A stretch of 64,000 nucleotides of DNA from Zoogloea sp. (GCF_023150065.1 NZ_JAKLLN010000017.1:47743-111742), one strand, 5' to 3'; positions 9,301 to 17,519 are shown, counted from the first letter of the stretch. The notes: generated by a model not told the origin, from the sequence alone. A program made the numbers and translations.

Positions 9301-9496
9301 GATGATCGCCGGCATGCTGCCCATGGCCCTTGGCCTGGGTGAAGGCGCCGAACAGAACGCCCCCCTGGGCCGGGCCGTGATCGGCGGCCTGATCGCCGCC
9401 ACCGCCTCGACTCTGCTCTTCGTCCCCCTGATCTTTGCCGGCGTGCACCAGCGGCTGGCGCGGCGGAGCCTGCCGCGGCACCCGGCGCCCGCCTGA
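6329..9496 (+). CDS. RND efflux transporter permease (AcrB/MdtB-type superfamily)
   Basis: A 1055-residue inner-membrane RND permease using proton-motive force. The usual architecture is visible: TM1 near residues 8-28, a large periplasmic porter domain, a TM2-6 block around residues 335-500, a second periplasmic loop that follows GQDLFPAVDAGQLRL, and TM8-12 from about 870 to 1040. No clear Shine-Dalgarno precedes the ATG (a C-rich leader), which is unusual for such a gene. The adaptor gene follows 21 bases downstream, with the permease unusually placed first. No outer-membrane channel gene is adjacent, so a TolC-like partner must be elsewhere. Substrate class cannot be assigned; heavy-metal CusA features are not apparent. 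Confidence 0.92.
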   Translation: MWIVNIALRRPYTFLVMALLILLSMPYVLRKMSTDILPAIDIPVVAMMYGYGGLSAPEIYSRITRSAERAMTQSVDNVEHTESFSVNGVAVIKVFFQPGTHIGTALAQVQAAANSAYRSMPVGVAPPQVVEYSATDLPLLQLGVSSATLPETEVAELTNDVIRSTLRMKKGIEMTAPYGARNRQISVDIDAAALHARGLTPADVTNAIGAQTLTLPTGSIRIGETEYDVALNGSVASLAQIGEIPIRTSDGQTIQVRDVASVRDGAGPLTTIVRQNGDRGILTSIFKVGGASTLEVVDNVRSAIPGILQKLPEDIDVQLMFDQSLFVRAAIGNVLHEALIAAALTAAMILLFLGNWRSTCIIAVSIPLSIMCSLIVLYLLGETLNLMTLGGLALAVGILVDDATVEIENIERQMALGKGPRQAILDGAREIAAPAFVSTLCICIVFVPMFFLTGVARSLFVPLAEAVVFAMLASYILSRTLVPTLVMYMMASTHGAHPARSGGGNVFRRVHLRFEAAFSSLQAHYSVLLAALLTQRRRVATAFAAACLLSLGLVPLLGQDLFPAVDAGQLRLHLRAASGTRLEEMPKLVDQVESTLRELIPAQELGDILDIIGGPYSTRNTVFGNSGTAETADTEIMVSLRPGHAPSQAYMTRLREVLPARFPGVEFYFQPADQVSQTLNFGTPAPIDIQFIGGKPAELIPLAVETNNRLRQIPGIVDAHVFQRWSKPTLAIDMDRTRLQQLGLSARDVAQNVMISLSGSMQAAPAYWLNPANGNTYTIGVRSPETALDSLDALMRTPVGSGVEAPRQLGSVVSLSRVAQAPALTSYNTQTLFNVFANVEGRDLGSVSRDIERLLDEIRPKLPRGVDLVLRGQVETLHASFTGLALGLAVAIALVYLLLVVNFQSWLDPLVIISALPAALAGIAWILFLWGTPLSVPALTGTIMSMGVATANSILLVSFARTRLAEGVPPPGAALEAATTRLRPVLMTAFAMIAGMLPMALGLGEGAEQNAPLGRAVIGGLIAATASTLLFVPLIFAGVHQRLARRSLPRHPAPA

Positions 9497-9517
9497 TCGA
9501 CCACCGGAAACCCGACC

Positions 9518-10798
9518 ATGTCCGACCCCCACACTCCCTACCCCCCGGACCCTCCTGCCGTCACGCCGGGACACAGCCCTGGCAGCCCGAGCATGCGTCG
9601 CACCCGCTTCTTCGGCCTGGGCGTACTTGGCCTGCTGCTGGCCGGCGGCGGCCTGCGCCTGGCCTTCGAGCACCAGGAGGCCCGGGCCCTGGAGGCCCGC
9701 ACCGCCAGCGCCACGGTTCGCCACGTCTCCACCGTGAAGGTCCGCCAGGGCAATGCCCAGCGCACCGTCACCCTGCCTGCCACCCTGCGCGGACGCAGCG
9801 AGACCATCATCCACGCCCGCAGCGCCGGCTACCTGAAGGCCTGGCACAAGACCATCGGTGACCGGGTGAAGAAGGGCGAACTTCTCGCCACCATCGACGC
9901 CCCCGAGCAGGATCAGGAGCTGGCCCAGGCCCAGGCAGCCCGCGATCAGGTCCAGGTGCGCCTCGACCTGGCCACCCAGACCCTGGTGCGCTGGGAAAAA
10001 CTCAACGCCCTGGACAGCATCGCCAAGCAGGATGTGGACGAGAAGCGCAGCGCTGTGGCCCAGGCCCGGGCCGACCTGGCCGCAGTGAAGGCCAACCTGC
10101 GCCGCTTCGAGCAGATGAAGGAATTCCGGCGGGTAGTGGCGCCCTTCGATGGCGTCATCACCCGGCGCAGCATCGAGATCGGCGATCTCATCGCCGCCAA
10201 TGGCAAGGAACTCTTCGCCATCGCCCAGACCGACCCCCTGCACATCACCATCTGGGTGCCCCAGGTGTACGCCAGCGAAGTGAGCGCCGGCCAGGAGGTG
10301 GTCATCAGCCTGCCCGAGAACCCCGGCCACACCTACCACGCCCGGGTTGCCCATGCCGCCGGCGCCCTGGACCCGGGCAGCCGCGCGCGCCAGGTCGAAC
10401 TCGTCCTGCCCAACCCCGACGGCAAGCTCCTGCCCGGCAGCTACGCCCAGGTCAGCCTGAGCCTGACCAGCGGCCTGAAGGCCCTGCTGGTGCCCACCAA
10501 CACCCTGGTCACCGGCCAGGAAGGCATCCGCGTGATCAGCGTGACGGCCGACAACCGGATCCGCTTCGTCCCGGTCCGGCTAGGCCGCGACCTGGGCCGG
10601 GACATCGAGATCCTCTCCGGCCTGGAAGCGGGAGAAGTCCTGGTCAGCAGCCCCTCAGACCTCCTCACCGAAGGCGAAACCGTCACCCCGAAGGCCCTGC
10701 CCGACAAGGGCCGCCAGGCCCCCCCCGGCGACAAGCCTGCCGGCCCCAAGGCCGCCGCCAACAATACGCCCTCAAGCCCATCCGCAGCCAAGAGCTGA
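9518..10798 (+). CDS. RND efflux periplasmic adaptor (membrane fusion protein)
   Basis: A 426-residue HlyD/AcrA-type adaptor that links the permease to an outer-membrane channel. A proline-rich cytoplasmic tail precedes a single TM anchor (about residues 28-48, FFGLGVLGLLLAGGG). Then come a lipoyl half-motif (HARSAGYLKAWHKTIGDRV), an Ala/Gln-rich alpha-hairpin (residues 125-200), the second lipoyl half (VAPFDGVITRR) and beta-barrel/MP domains ending in a charged Lys/Pro tail. It follows the permease by 21 bases and is co-transcribed with it. Lack of a lipobox Cys indicates TM rather than lipid anchoring. Confidence 0.92.
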   Translation: MSDPHTPYPPDPPAVTPGHSPGSPSMRRTRFFGLGVLGLLLAGGGLRLAFEHQEARALEARTASATVRHVSTVKVRQGNAQRTVTLPATLRGRSETIIHARSAGYLKAWHKTIGDRVKKGELLATIDAPEQDQELAQAQAARDQVQVRLDLATQTLVRWEKLNALDSIAKQDVDEKRSAVAQARADLAAVKANLRRFEQMKEFRRVVAPFDGVITRRSIEIGDLIAANGKELFAIAQTDPLHITIWVPQVYASEVSAGQEVVISLPENPGHTYHARVAHAAGALDPGSRARQVELVLPNPDGKLLPGSYAQVSLSLTSGLKALLVPTNTLVTGQEGIRVISVTADNRIRFVPVRLGRDLGRDIEILSGLEAGEVLVSSPSDLLTEGETVTPKALPDKGRQAPPGDKPAGPKAAANNTPSSPSAAKS

Positions 10799-10816
10799 CC
10801 CTCACCGGAGAAACCC

Positions 10817-11176
10817 ATGCCCCGCCTCACCGCCCCCCTGCTCGCCCTTGCCGCCGCCGTCACCCTGCCCGCCCACGCCGGGCGCATCGACAACGGCACC
10901 TGGGCCCACGCCTGCGGCCCCCGCCCGGCCACGGTCAACCTCGACCTGAAGAACGCCGACGCCTTCAACAGAAGCGTCAGCGCGGTGAACACCTACCGCC
11001 AGACCCAGCGCGCCTGGCTGGACTGCCTGCAGAAGGAAGGCAACGCCGACATCAAGGCCACCAGTGACCTGATCAGCCAGACCATCAACAGCGAAGCCCA
11101 GGCCGCACGGGAAGCCAACGAGAAGATCGCCGCCGACGCCAAGACGGCAGACAACAAGTTCGGCGACGGCAAGTAA
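10817..11176 (+). CDS. Small exported protein of unknown function
   Basis: A 119-residue protein with a clear Sec signal peptide (MPRLTAPLLALAAAVTLPAHA, cut after residue 21). The mature part has two Cys (in HACGPRP and LDCLQKEGN), possibly a disulfide, and an Ala/Glu/Lys-rich helical C-terminal half. GGAG precedes the ATG. It starts 18 bases after the adaptor stop, so it belongs to the RND operon. No family is recognised; a periplasmic accessory role is only inferred from location. Confidence 0.75.
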   Translation: MPRLTAPLLALAAAVTLPAHAGRIDNGTWAHACGPRPATVNLDLKNADAFNRSVSAVNTYRQTQRAWLDCLQKEGNADIKATSDLISQTINSEAQAAREANEKIAADAKTADNKFGDGK

Positions 11177-11206
11177 GCCCACAGCCCCATCGATATCGGA
11201 GCTCCC

Positions 11207-11377
11207 ATGATCCACACGCTGGCCACCGCAGGCCTCGTGCTCGCCGCCCTGGCCCTCTACGCGGCCGGCGCCGACAGCGGCAGCGCCGGCTTCGTCATTG
11301 CCGGCGTGGCCTTCGAGATGGCATTCTGGGTCCGGCTGCTGCCCCGTCGGCCAAGCAGACGCGATACCCCACCCTGA
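11207..11377 (+). CDS. Small hydrophobic protein
   Basis: A 56-residue frame between two genes of the same strand, starting ATG ATC CAC and ending TGA one base before the next start codon. Residues 4-45 are hydrophobic and Gly/Ala-rich (two short membrane segments, 5-20 and 28-45), followed by an Arg-rich tail RRPSRRDTPP, consistent with a small inner-membrane protein. CGGAG lies 9 bases before the ATG. No known family. The tight packing and ribosome site support it as real. Confidence 0.6.
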   Translation: MIHTLATAGLVLAALALYAAGADSGSAGFVIAGVAFEMAFWVRLLPRRPSRRDTPP

Positions 11378-11378
11378 G

Positions 11379-12263
11379 ATGACTGCCCGACACCGCTGCC
11401 GGACCGCCCTCGCCACCCTGCTCGCGCTGGTGGGTTTGGTCGGCTGCGCGAGCTTCGAGGGCCTGCAGGGCAGCCTGATCTTCCGGCCCACCGATGCGCA
11501 ACTGGCCATCGACACGCCGGCCCTGACGGACATGCAGGAGCGCTGGATAGATTTCACCTCGACAGAGTCGGGCAAGCCGGTGCGCCTGCACGGCCTGTGG
11601 CAGGAGGCCGCCAGCGGGGCCCCGGATGCACCGGTGATCCTGTTTCTGCACGGCGCCCGCTGGGACGTGACCAGTTCGTCCTACCGCTTCCGGCGGCTGC
11701 GGGAGCTGGGCTTTGCAGTACTTGGCATCGACTACCGGGGCTTCGGCAAGAGCAGCCCCGACAGGCCCACCGAAACCCTGGCCTACGAGGACGCCCGCGC
11801 CGCCTGGGCCTGGCTGGCCCGGCAGCATCCCGGGCGGGCACGCTATGTCTATGGCCACTCCCTCGGCGGCGCCATCGCCATCGACCTGGCCAGCCAGGTG
11901 AGCGACGAACAGGGGGTGATCGTGGAAGGCACCTTCACCTCCATCCCGGACGTGTTTTCCAGCTTCAGCTTCGGCTGGCTGCCCATCACGCCCATCATCA
12001 CCCAGCGCTTCGCCTCGGTGGAAAAGGTCAGCCGCCTCGGCTCGCCGCTGCTCGTCCTGCACGGCGACAAGGACCGCCTCATCGAGCCCACCCTGGGCCG
12101 GCGCCTGTTCGACGCGGCCGCCGAACCCAAACGCTTCGTGCTGCTGGAGGGCGGCACCCACCGCAACGCCCAGCACGCCGACGCCAGCAAATACGCCCCC
12201 GCCCTGGCCGAACTGTTCAGGCTGCCTCGGAACGCTAGGGACGGTCTTCGGGACAGCCCCTAA
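11379..12263 (+). CDS. Alpha/beta hydrolase lipoprotein
   Basis: A 294-residue alpha/beta hydrolase with a lipoprotein signal: MTARHRCRT, a hydrophobic core and lipobox LVGC with Cys at about residue 22. The nucleophile elbow is YGHSLGG, the oxyanion HG motif is FLHGARW, the acid lies in LHGDKDRL and the His in EGGTHRNAQ. It resembles the BAAT/ABHD-like serine hydrolases often annotated as peptidase S9-like lipoproteins. The start at 11379 is chosen because it gives the lipoprotein signal and directly abuts the preceding stop; an upstream frame from 11298 overlaps that gene. It ends 4 bases into the convergent hipA gene. Confidence 0.87.
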   Translation: MTARHRCRTALATLLALVGLVGCASFEGLQGSLIFRPTDAQLAIDTPALTDMQERWIDFTSTESGKPVRLHGLWQEAASGAPDAPVILFLHGARWDVTSSSYRFRRLRELGFAVLGIDYRGFGKSSPDRPTETLAYEDARAAWAWLARQHPGRARYVYGHSLGGAIAIDLASQVSDEQGVIVEGTFTSIPDVFSSFSFGWLPITPIITQRFASVEKVSRLGSPLLVLHGDKDRLIEPTLGRRLFDAAAEPKRFVLLEGGTHRNAQHADASKYAPALAELFRLPRNARDGLRDSP

Positions 12264-13609
12264 GGCTTCCTGCGTGGCGACGCCAGGAGCTCGGACCGCC
12301 CGATGACCACGCGGGATCCATCAGGCGGAGCCGCATCGGAAAAGCCTGCCGCGGTAATGGCACCATCGAGCCCCCGGAACTGCGGTGCCCGCTTGGGATC
12401 ACGCAAGGACGAAATACCCTCGTTCCAGGCATGCACCATCTGCTTCGCGATACTGCGCCAGCGCGGCTCGTTCTTTGCAGCTTCAATCACCTCGCCCCCC
12501 ACAGCAATCGCCGACTCGCACAAACGCTCGACCATCTCGGCGTACTGTCGCGGAGGGATGCCGAGGCGCGAATTGAAGAATCGCTCGAGGGTCTTGCCGG
12601 CCCCCCAGGCCTGCCGCCCGTCAACGGCCAGGGCGGGAGGACTGGCGGCGTAGCGGGGATAGGCCTGTGTGGTCACGATGTCATAGACAGGGGTGTAGCT
12701 CACGTCGGACAGCGAGGTGTAGTGGAGCGCGATGTTCTTCGCATGGCAGTCTGAATTGCGCACCACATAATTGGTCAGCAGGTGCCAGCCCAGGTGCTCC
12801 AGCTGAGCTCGCATCCGGGCCGCCGGCATGTAGGCACGCGTGGCCTGCACAACCCGCTCGGTGGTCGTCGCATATTTTTCGTGCGGAGGAAGCCCCAGCA
12901 AGGCACAGGCATCCTCAAAGCCATGGGTCGGAACACCCTGCTCGCTGACATCAAAGCGTTCCACCACCAGCACGCGTCCATCATCGGACATCCGGGTCCG
13001 GGCGACCGGCACCACCTCAAGGCGCTCAAGGACGCGCATGCTGTAGAACTCATTGAAGCCGAGCCACGGAGTGCTGTCGTCCGACCCCTTGACGATGTAG
13101 CGACTGGTGCGAAGCGTGGGCTTACCCGGCGGCATGACCGGCGCGAAATCGTCGGCTTGCGGCGCAATGAACTTCGGCACCATTCCTGAAATCGATGCAC
13201 GGGCGTATCTGCGCACCAATGCCGCGAAGTGTGCGGTGGTGTGCTCCTCTTTCAGCAAGCTCTCTATGTGCAAGGGGGTCAGGTCGGCGCCGGGCGAGCC
13301 CCCCTCGGGCGTTACGGTGACCCGCCCGACGCCCATGCCACCCACTATCGCCAGCAGTGACAGATCCGTACCGTCAAGCAAGGGGCCAAACTCTTCGCGA
13401 ATCACAGCCAGCAGGAAGCCTTCCGGAAGATTCTGTCGAAAGAAGGGATGCAGATCGCGCGGCCAGCGCCAGGGCGCCTCGCGTACAGGCATGGTCAGAC
13501 TGACGAAGTCCTCCGGAGCGGCGCCCGGGAGATACTTCAACACGTACTCGTCGCGCTCACGATAAAGCTGGGCGACGGTCCGGCCACCGACCTGCACATC
13601 GAGCCTCAC
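12260..13609 (-). CDS. hipA: HipA-type serine/threonine kinase toxin
   Basis: A 449-residue HipA-family kinase. Visible family features are an N-terminal HipA_N-like region, the SGMVPKFI segment corresponding to the regulatory Ser loop, the catalytic loop VRNSDCHAKNIAL (Asp and Asn of the kinase) and the metal-binding YDIVTT. Classical HipA phosphorylates glutamyl-tRNA synthetase and induces growth arrest; whether this one does is inference. It starts with GTG overlapping the TGA of the upstream hipB gene (GTGA), so the pair is translationally coupled. The C-terminal ~80 residues are longer than in E. coli HipA (440 residues in total there) but overall size is normal. Confidence 0.85.
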   Translation of the reverse strand: MRLDVQVGGRTVAQLYRERDEYVLKYLPGAAPEDFVSLTMPVREAPWRWPRDLHPFFRQNLPEGFLLAVIREEFGPLLDGTDLSLLAIVGGMGVGRVTVTPEGGSPGADLTPLHIESLLKEEHTTAHFAALVRRYARASISGMVPKFIAPQADDFAPVMPPGKPTLRTSRYIVKGSDDSTPWLGFNEFYSMRVLERLEVVPVARTRMSDDGRVLVVERFDVSEQGVPTHGFEDACALLGLPPHEKYATTTERVVQATRAYMPAARMRAQLEHLGWHLLTNYVVRNSDCHAKNIALHYTSLSDVSYTPVYDIVTTQAYPRYAASPPALAVDGRQAWGAGKTLERFFNSRLGIPPRQYAEMVERLCESAIAVGGEVIEAAKNEPRWRSIAKQMVHAWNEGISSLRDPKRAPQFRGLDGAITAAGFSDAAPPDGSRVVIGRSELLASPRRKP

Positions 13610-13869
13610 GACAGATCACCTCCGCGCTGCTCGGCGAGAATGTCGTCGATCGTGCGCTGGTGGCCGCGCCGGACGAGCTTCAGGTCATGGCCGGCGGCCT
13701 CGAGGAGACGTAGCAGCACCGATACGCTCATGTCGCCCCTGGCCAGGGTTTCCATGCGCGCCACGGTCGTGCGTGCGACACCGGCACGCCGGGCAAGCTC
13801 ATCCTGGCTCAAGCCGGCCTCTCGACGGGCGGTCTTGAGCATGTCAGCGATATCGAAAAGCGTAGTCAA
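13606..13869 (-). CDS. hipB: HipB-type XRE antitoxin / autorepressor
   Basis: An 87-residue helix-turn-helix protein of the Cro/C1-XRE family: ARREAGLSQDELARRAGVARTT forms the HTH, and a basic linker and short C-terminal tail follow. In the family HipB neutralises HipA and represses the operon. The likely start is TTG at 13869, preceded by GAGGG at a proper distance; no in-frame ATG exists before the upstream in-frame stop. Two similar dyads at 13870-13887 and 13911-13928 flank the start and are the probable operators. Confidence 0.82.
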   Translation of the reverse strand: MTTLFDIADMLKTARREAGLSQDELARRAGVARTTVARMETLARGDMSVSVLLRLLEAAGHDLKLVRRGHQRTIDDILAEQRGGDLS

Positions 13870-13928
13870 TGTAGCCCTCGGGCATCAAATCAAGGCAAAT
13901 CTGCCTAAAATGTAGCCCTTGGGACACA
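13870..13928 (-). promoter_or_regulatory. Paired hipBA operators
   Basis: Two imperfect palindromes sharing TGTAGCCCT and a GGG half: TGTAGCCCTCGGGCATCA (13870-13887) and TGTAGCCCTTGGGACACA (13911-13928), 41 bases apart start to start, so four helical turns and on one DNA face. The first abuts the hipB start codon. HipB-family repressors bind such repeated dyads cooperatively; binding here is inferred. Confidence 0.6.
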
Positions 13929-14036
13929 CAGAAGCAAGCAGTCTCCGCCCTGTCCGGCGGCATATTTTCACCCCGCTCAACACCCCATCGCTGGAACGAG
14001 CGCCCTTACGCCCCCGCCCCGAAGCCCCCCGTCACC

Positions 14037-14855
14037 TCACGAACACGCCTCGGCCCCCTCGGGGATGCGGCCGGCCAGGGTGTTGGCGGTGGCCAGCACC
14101 GCGCCATTGCGGAAGGCCCACAGGCTGCCGGCCGGCATGGCGACCCAGTGTTCGTTGCGGGTCAGGGGCACGGTGGCGAGGAGCACGGAGCGCATGCCCG
14201 GATCGAGGCTGGTGGTGAGGTCCAGGCCCAGGTTGGCGTCCTGCAGGTGCACCTCGCCGAAGGGGGCCTGGCGGATCACGTAGTGCAGGCGGGTCGAGCA
14301 GTGGGCCAGCATCACGTCGCCGTCGGAGAGCAGGAAGTTGATGACCCCGTGGCGGGTCAGGGTGATGGCGGCCTCGCCCAGCCAGTCGAAGAGCACCTCC
14401 AGGGGCGGGCGGATGTGGCCGAAGCGGCGGCGCATCTCCTGCATCAGCCAGCAGAAGGCCCGCTCGCTGTCGGTGGTGCCGACGGGCCGGAAGCTCCCGT
14501 CGAAATCCGGGGTGAAATCCAGCAGGGTGCCGTTATGGGCAAAGGCCCAGTTGCTGCCCCACTGCTCGCGGGCGAAGGGGTGGGTGTTTTCCAGGCGCAC
14601 GGCCCCCACGGTGGCCTTGCGGATGTGGGCGACGATGTTGCTCGCCGGAAAGGGGTGGTGGCTGATCATCTCCGCCAGCCGCGAGCGGCACGAGGGTTTC
14701 GGCTCATTGACGATGTGCAGCCCGGGGCCGTCGAAGAAGGCGATGCCCCAGCCGTCCCCATGCACGTCCGTGCCACCGCCCCGGGCCTTGAAACCCTTGA
14801 AGGAGAAGCAGATGTCGGTGGGCAGGTTGCTGTTGAGCCCGAGGAGCTGGCACAT
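14037..14855 (-). CDS. Class II glutamine amidotransferase (YafJ-like)
   Basis: A 272-residue Ntn-type glutaminase domain protein. The start at 14855 places Cys at position 2 (MCQLLGLNSN), the N-terminal nucleophile exposed after Met removal; a longer frame from 14984 would bury it. Further family motifs are GDGWGIAFF, AHIRKAT, ENTHPF and FAHNGTL. Stand-alone members such as YafJ/Gat-like proteins have no defined acceptor, so the reaction is glutamine hydrolysis with an unknown acceptor. It lies alone between hipB and a TonB receptor, on the minus strand. Confidence 0.88.
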   Translation of the reverse strand: MCQLLGLNSNLPTDICFSFKGFKARGGGTDVHGDGWGIAFFDGPGLHIVNEPKPSCRSRLAEMISHHPFPASNIVAHIRKATVGAVRLENTHPFAREQWGSNWAFAHNGTLLDFTPDFDGSFRPVGTTDSERAFCWLMQEMRRRFGHIRPPLEVLFDWLGEAAITLTRHGVINFLLSDGDVMLAHCSTRLHYVIRQAPFGEVHLQDANLGLDLTTSLDPGMRSVLLATVPLTRNEHWVAMPAGSLWAFRNGAVLATANTLAGRIPEGAEACS

Positions 14856-14998
14856 GGTCGCCGGAATCAAGAAATGGGTCAGTGGGCCGGATTGCGCCGG
14901 GGCCTGTTGTGTTCTGAACGCACGAAGCCGGCGCCAGGTGGACCGGCTTCGCCAATCCGGCTCCCGGCCCGTGACACGGGTCACGGGCCGGGGCGGCC

Positions 14999-17362
14999 TT
15001 ACCAGCTGTAGCCGGCCTTCAGGTAGGCAAAGCGGCCGTTGAAGCCGAAGGGCGAGCTCTGGCTATAGGGCAGCACGGTGTTGGGCGTGGTCGCCGCGGT
15101 GAGGCGGTTGGGGTAGCGGTCGGTGAGGTTGTCCACCCCGGCGGTGAAGGTCCACTTGCGCAGCCGGTAGCTGGCGGCCAGGTCCAGCACCCAGGCGGCG
15201 TTGAAGGTCTGGTCCAGGGCCGGGTTGCTGGCGTGGAAGGCGGTGAATTCGCCGTAGCGGGTGAGCAGGCCGCGCAGGTTCCAGGCCCCCAGGCCGTAGT
15301 CGGCGCCCAAGGTGAGCTTGTCCGAGGGCACGCCCTTGGTGATGCGCCCGGTCTCGGCCCGCCCGATGCGCGTCACTGCCAGGCCGTTCTGGGCCAGGAT
15401 GGCCGGGTTGGCGGCCACGTGGGTGATGTCGGTGGTGTTGTAGTTGAAGCCCAGGCTCAGATCCACCCGGCCCCGGCTGTTCAGGTCGAAGCGATAGGTG
15501 CTGACCAGGTCGATGCCGCGGGTGCGGGTGTCGATGCCGTTGGTGAAGTAGCGCCCGCCGTCGGTGTTGGGGTAACCGTTGGCGGTGAGGAAGTTGCGCA
15601 CCGCCGCGCCGGTGAGGTTCTCCGACAGCACGATGCGGTCGCGGATATCCACCTGGTAGGCGTCGATGGAGGTGGTGAGGTTGCGCAGCGGCTGCAGCAC
15701 CACGCCCAGGCTGAAGTTGGTGGACTTCTCGGCCTTCAGGTCCTCGGCGCCGAGCTGGCGGGCCACCGGGTCGGACACCGAGAAGGTGCGCACGTCGTAG
15801 GGCACGCTGCTGATGAAGCTGGTGGTGGTGGTCGAGTAGTACTGCTGCACCAGGGACGGCGCCCGGAAGCCGGTGGACGCCGTGCCGCGCAGGGCCACCG
15901 CCGGCGACACCGCATAGCGCCCGGCCAGCTTGGCCGAGGTGGCGTCGCCGAAGTCGCTGTAGTTTTCGGCGCGCAAGGCCACCGAGCCGCTCAGCTTCTT
16001 GGTGATGTCGGCCTCCAGGCTGGCGTAGACGGCCTTGCTGTTGCGGCTGTTGGTGCCCGCGTCGGCCGGGCGGAAGCCGGCAAACACCTGGGCGCCGGTG
16101 CCGAAGTAGGAGTTGGGCTCGCCCGCCGAGATGGCGTACTTCTCGTTGCGGGTCTCCAGGCCCCAGGCCAGGGTCAGCGGGCCGGCCAGTGCGCCGACGC
16201 TGAACTCCCGGGCAAAGTCGGCGTTGATCACCGTCTGCACGTTCTCCAGCTCGCCGTCGTAGAAGCGCGTCGGGCTGCTCGCCCCCAGGCTGGTGTTGAG
16301 GCTGTTCTCGATGTTGAGGCGGTAGCGGTTGACGCCGTAGTTGGCGCTCAGATCCCAGCGCCAGCCGCTGTCGGTCACGCCCCGCACCCCGGCCACGAAG
16401 GCCTGGTCGATGCTGTTGCTGGCCTCGATGGGCAGGTAGCCGTTGGGGTAGATGGCGCGGATGTTGCGGCTGTCCAGGGCCGCGCGGTAGAAGCCCGCCG
16501 AGCGGGTGTTGCGGTTGGTGTAGTTGCCGAAGAAGTAGGCCTCCACGTCCGCATTGAAGGCGAACTGGCCGTTGAGGAAGACCGACTCCTGATCGCTGTC
16601 TGGGTCGCCAAAGCGCTGGCTGACCTTGCCGTACAGGGGCTCGGCGGGGTTGCGGAAGTCCGCCAGGGCACGGTTGGTGGAATTCTGTTCGCGCTTCTCC
16701 ACCGCCACCCGCAGCCAGCCGCTGTCCGACAGGGGCAGGCCGAAGTGGGCGCTCTGCTTGTGCTGGGTGCCGTCACCCTCGCTGTACTGGCCGAAGCTGG
16801 CCTCCACCCCGCCGCCCTCGGCGCCCTTCTTGAGCACGATGTTGATCACCCCGGCGATGGCATCCGAGCCGTACTGGGCGGCCGCGCCGTCGCGGAGCAC
16901 CTCGATGCGCTCCACCGCCGCCAGGGGGATGGCGTTGAGATCCACCGGCGCCGAGCCCCGCCCCTGGGTGCCGCTGGAATTGAGGATGGACGTGGTGTGG
17001 CGGCGCTTGCCATTGACCAGCACCAGGGTGTGGTCGGGGGACAGGCCGCGCAGCTGGGCCGGGCGCACCGCGTCGGTGGCATCGGTCACCGAGGGCCGCG
17101 GAAAGTTGAGGGACGGCAGCAGCCGGGCCAGCACCGTGGCCAGCTCGGTGGCGCCGCTGCTCTCCAGCTCCTTCGCGGAGATCTGGTCGATGGGCGACAG
17201 GGACGAGGTGACGGTGCGGGCCTTGGTGCGGGTGCCGGTGACGATCACGGTGTCCAGATCGACACCGCTGCCAGCGGCCTGCTGGGCGTGGGCGCCCCCG
17301 GAGAAGGCGGCGGCAAGACTGAGGGCCAGCAGGCTGGGGCGAAGAGGGCGAGAGCGCAACAT
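14999..17362 (-). CDS. TonB-dependent receptor
   Basis: A 787-residue outer-membrane receptor. It has a Sec signal cut after residue 26 (GGAHA|QQ), TonB box LDTVIVTG at 36-43, plug domain with RGLSPDHTLVLVNGKRRH and VERIEVLRDGAAAQYGSDAIAGVIN, and a barrel ending in FAYLKAGYSW with the expected C-terminal aromatic residue. It belongs to a different subfamily from the coiled-coil receptors (no coiled coil, different plug). It stands alone. A strong sigma-54-type site lies 42 bases upstream and an activator-site dyad about 100 bases beyond that. Substrate unknown. Confidence 0.93.
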   Translation of the reverse strand: MLRSRPLRPSLLALSLAAAFSGGAHAQQAAGSGVDLDTVIVTGTRTKARTVTSSLSPIDQISAKELESSGATELATVLARLLPSLNFPRPSVTDATDAVRPAQLRGLSPDHTLVLVNGKRRHTTSILNSSGTQGRGSAPVDLNAIPLAAVERIEVLRDGAAAQYGSDAIAGVINIVLKKGAEGGGVEASFGQYSEGDGTQHKQSAHFGLPLSDSGWLRVAVEKREQNSTNRALADFRNPAEPLYGKVSQRFGDPDSDQESVFLNGQFAFNADVEAYFFGNYTNRNTRSAGFYRAALDSRNIRAIYPNGYLPIEASNSIDQAFVAGVRGVTDSGWRWDLSANYGVNRYRLNIENSLNTSLGASSPTRFYDGELENVQTVINADFAREFSVGALAGPLTLAWGLETRNEKYAISAGEPNSYFGTGAQVFAGFRPADAGTNSRNSKAVYASLEADITKKLSGSVALRAENYSDFGDATSAKLAGRYAVSPAVALRGTASTGFRAPSLVQQYYSTTTTSFISSVPYDVRTFSVSDPVARQLGAEDLKAEKSTNFSLGVVLQPLRNLTTSIDAYQVDIRDRIVLSENLTGAAVRNFLTANGYPNTDGGRYFTNGIDTRTRGIDLVSTYRFDLNSRGRVDLSLGFNYNTTDITHVAANPAILAQNGLAVTRIGRAETGRITKGVPSDKLTLGADYGLGAWNLRGLLTRYGEFTAFHASNPALDQTFNAAWVLDLAASYRLRKWTFTAGVDNLTDRYPNRLTAATTPNTVLPYSQSSPFGFNGRFAYLKAGYSW

Positions 17363-17402
17363 GATGGAGGCCTTGTTGTTATTGGACGGTCAGGCATCCG
17401 TT

Positions 17403-17418
17403 TGCAACTTGCGCGCCA
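17403..17418 (-). promoter_or_regulatory. Sigma-54 -24/-12 promoter of the TonB receptor at 14999-17362
   Basis: On the minus strand TGGCGCGCAAGTTGCA, with one mismatch to TGGCACG-N4-TTGCW and exact GG-N10-GC spacing. The GC is 42 bases before the ATG. Confidence 0.72.
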
Positions 17419-17519
17419 AGGCGCCGCCGGGCACGGCGACGGGTACCGAAGGCCTTCATTCCAAAGACAAATGTGGCGGCGCAGCAGGATCAGACAGGCC
17501 ATGCCGGGGCGGCCCGGGC

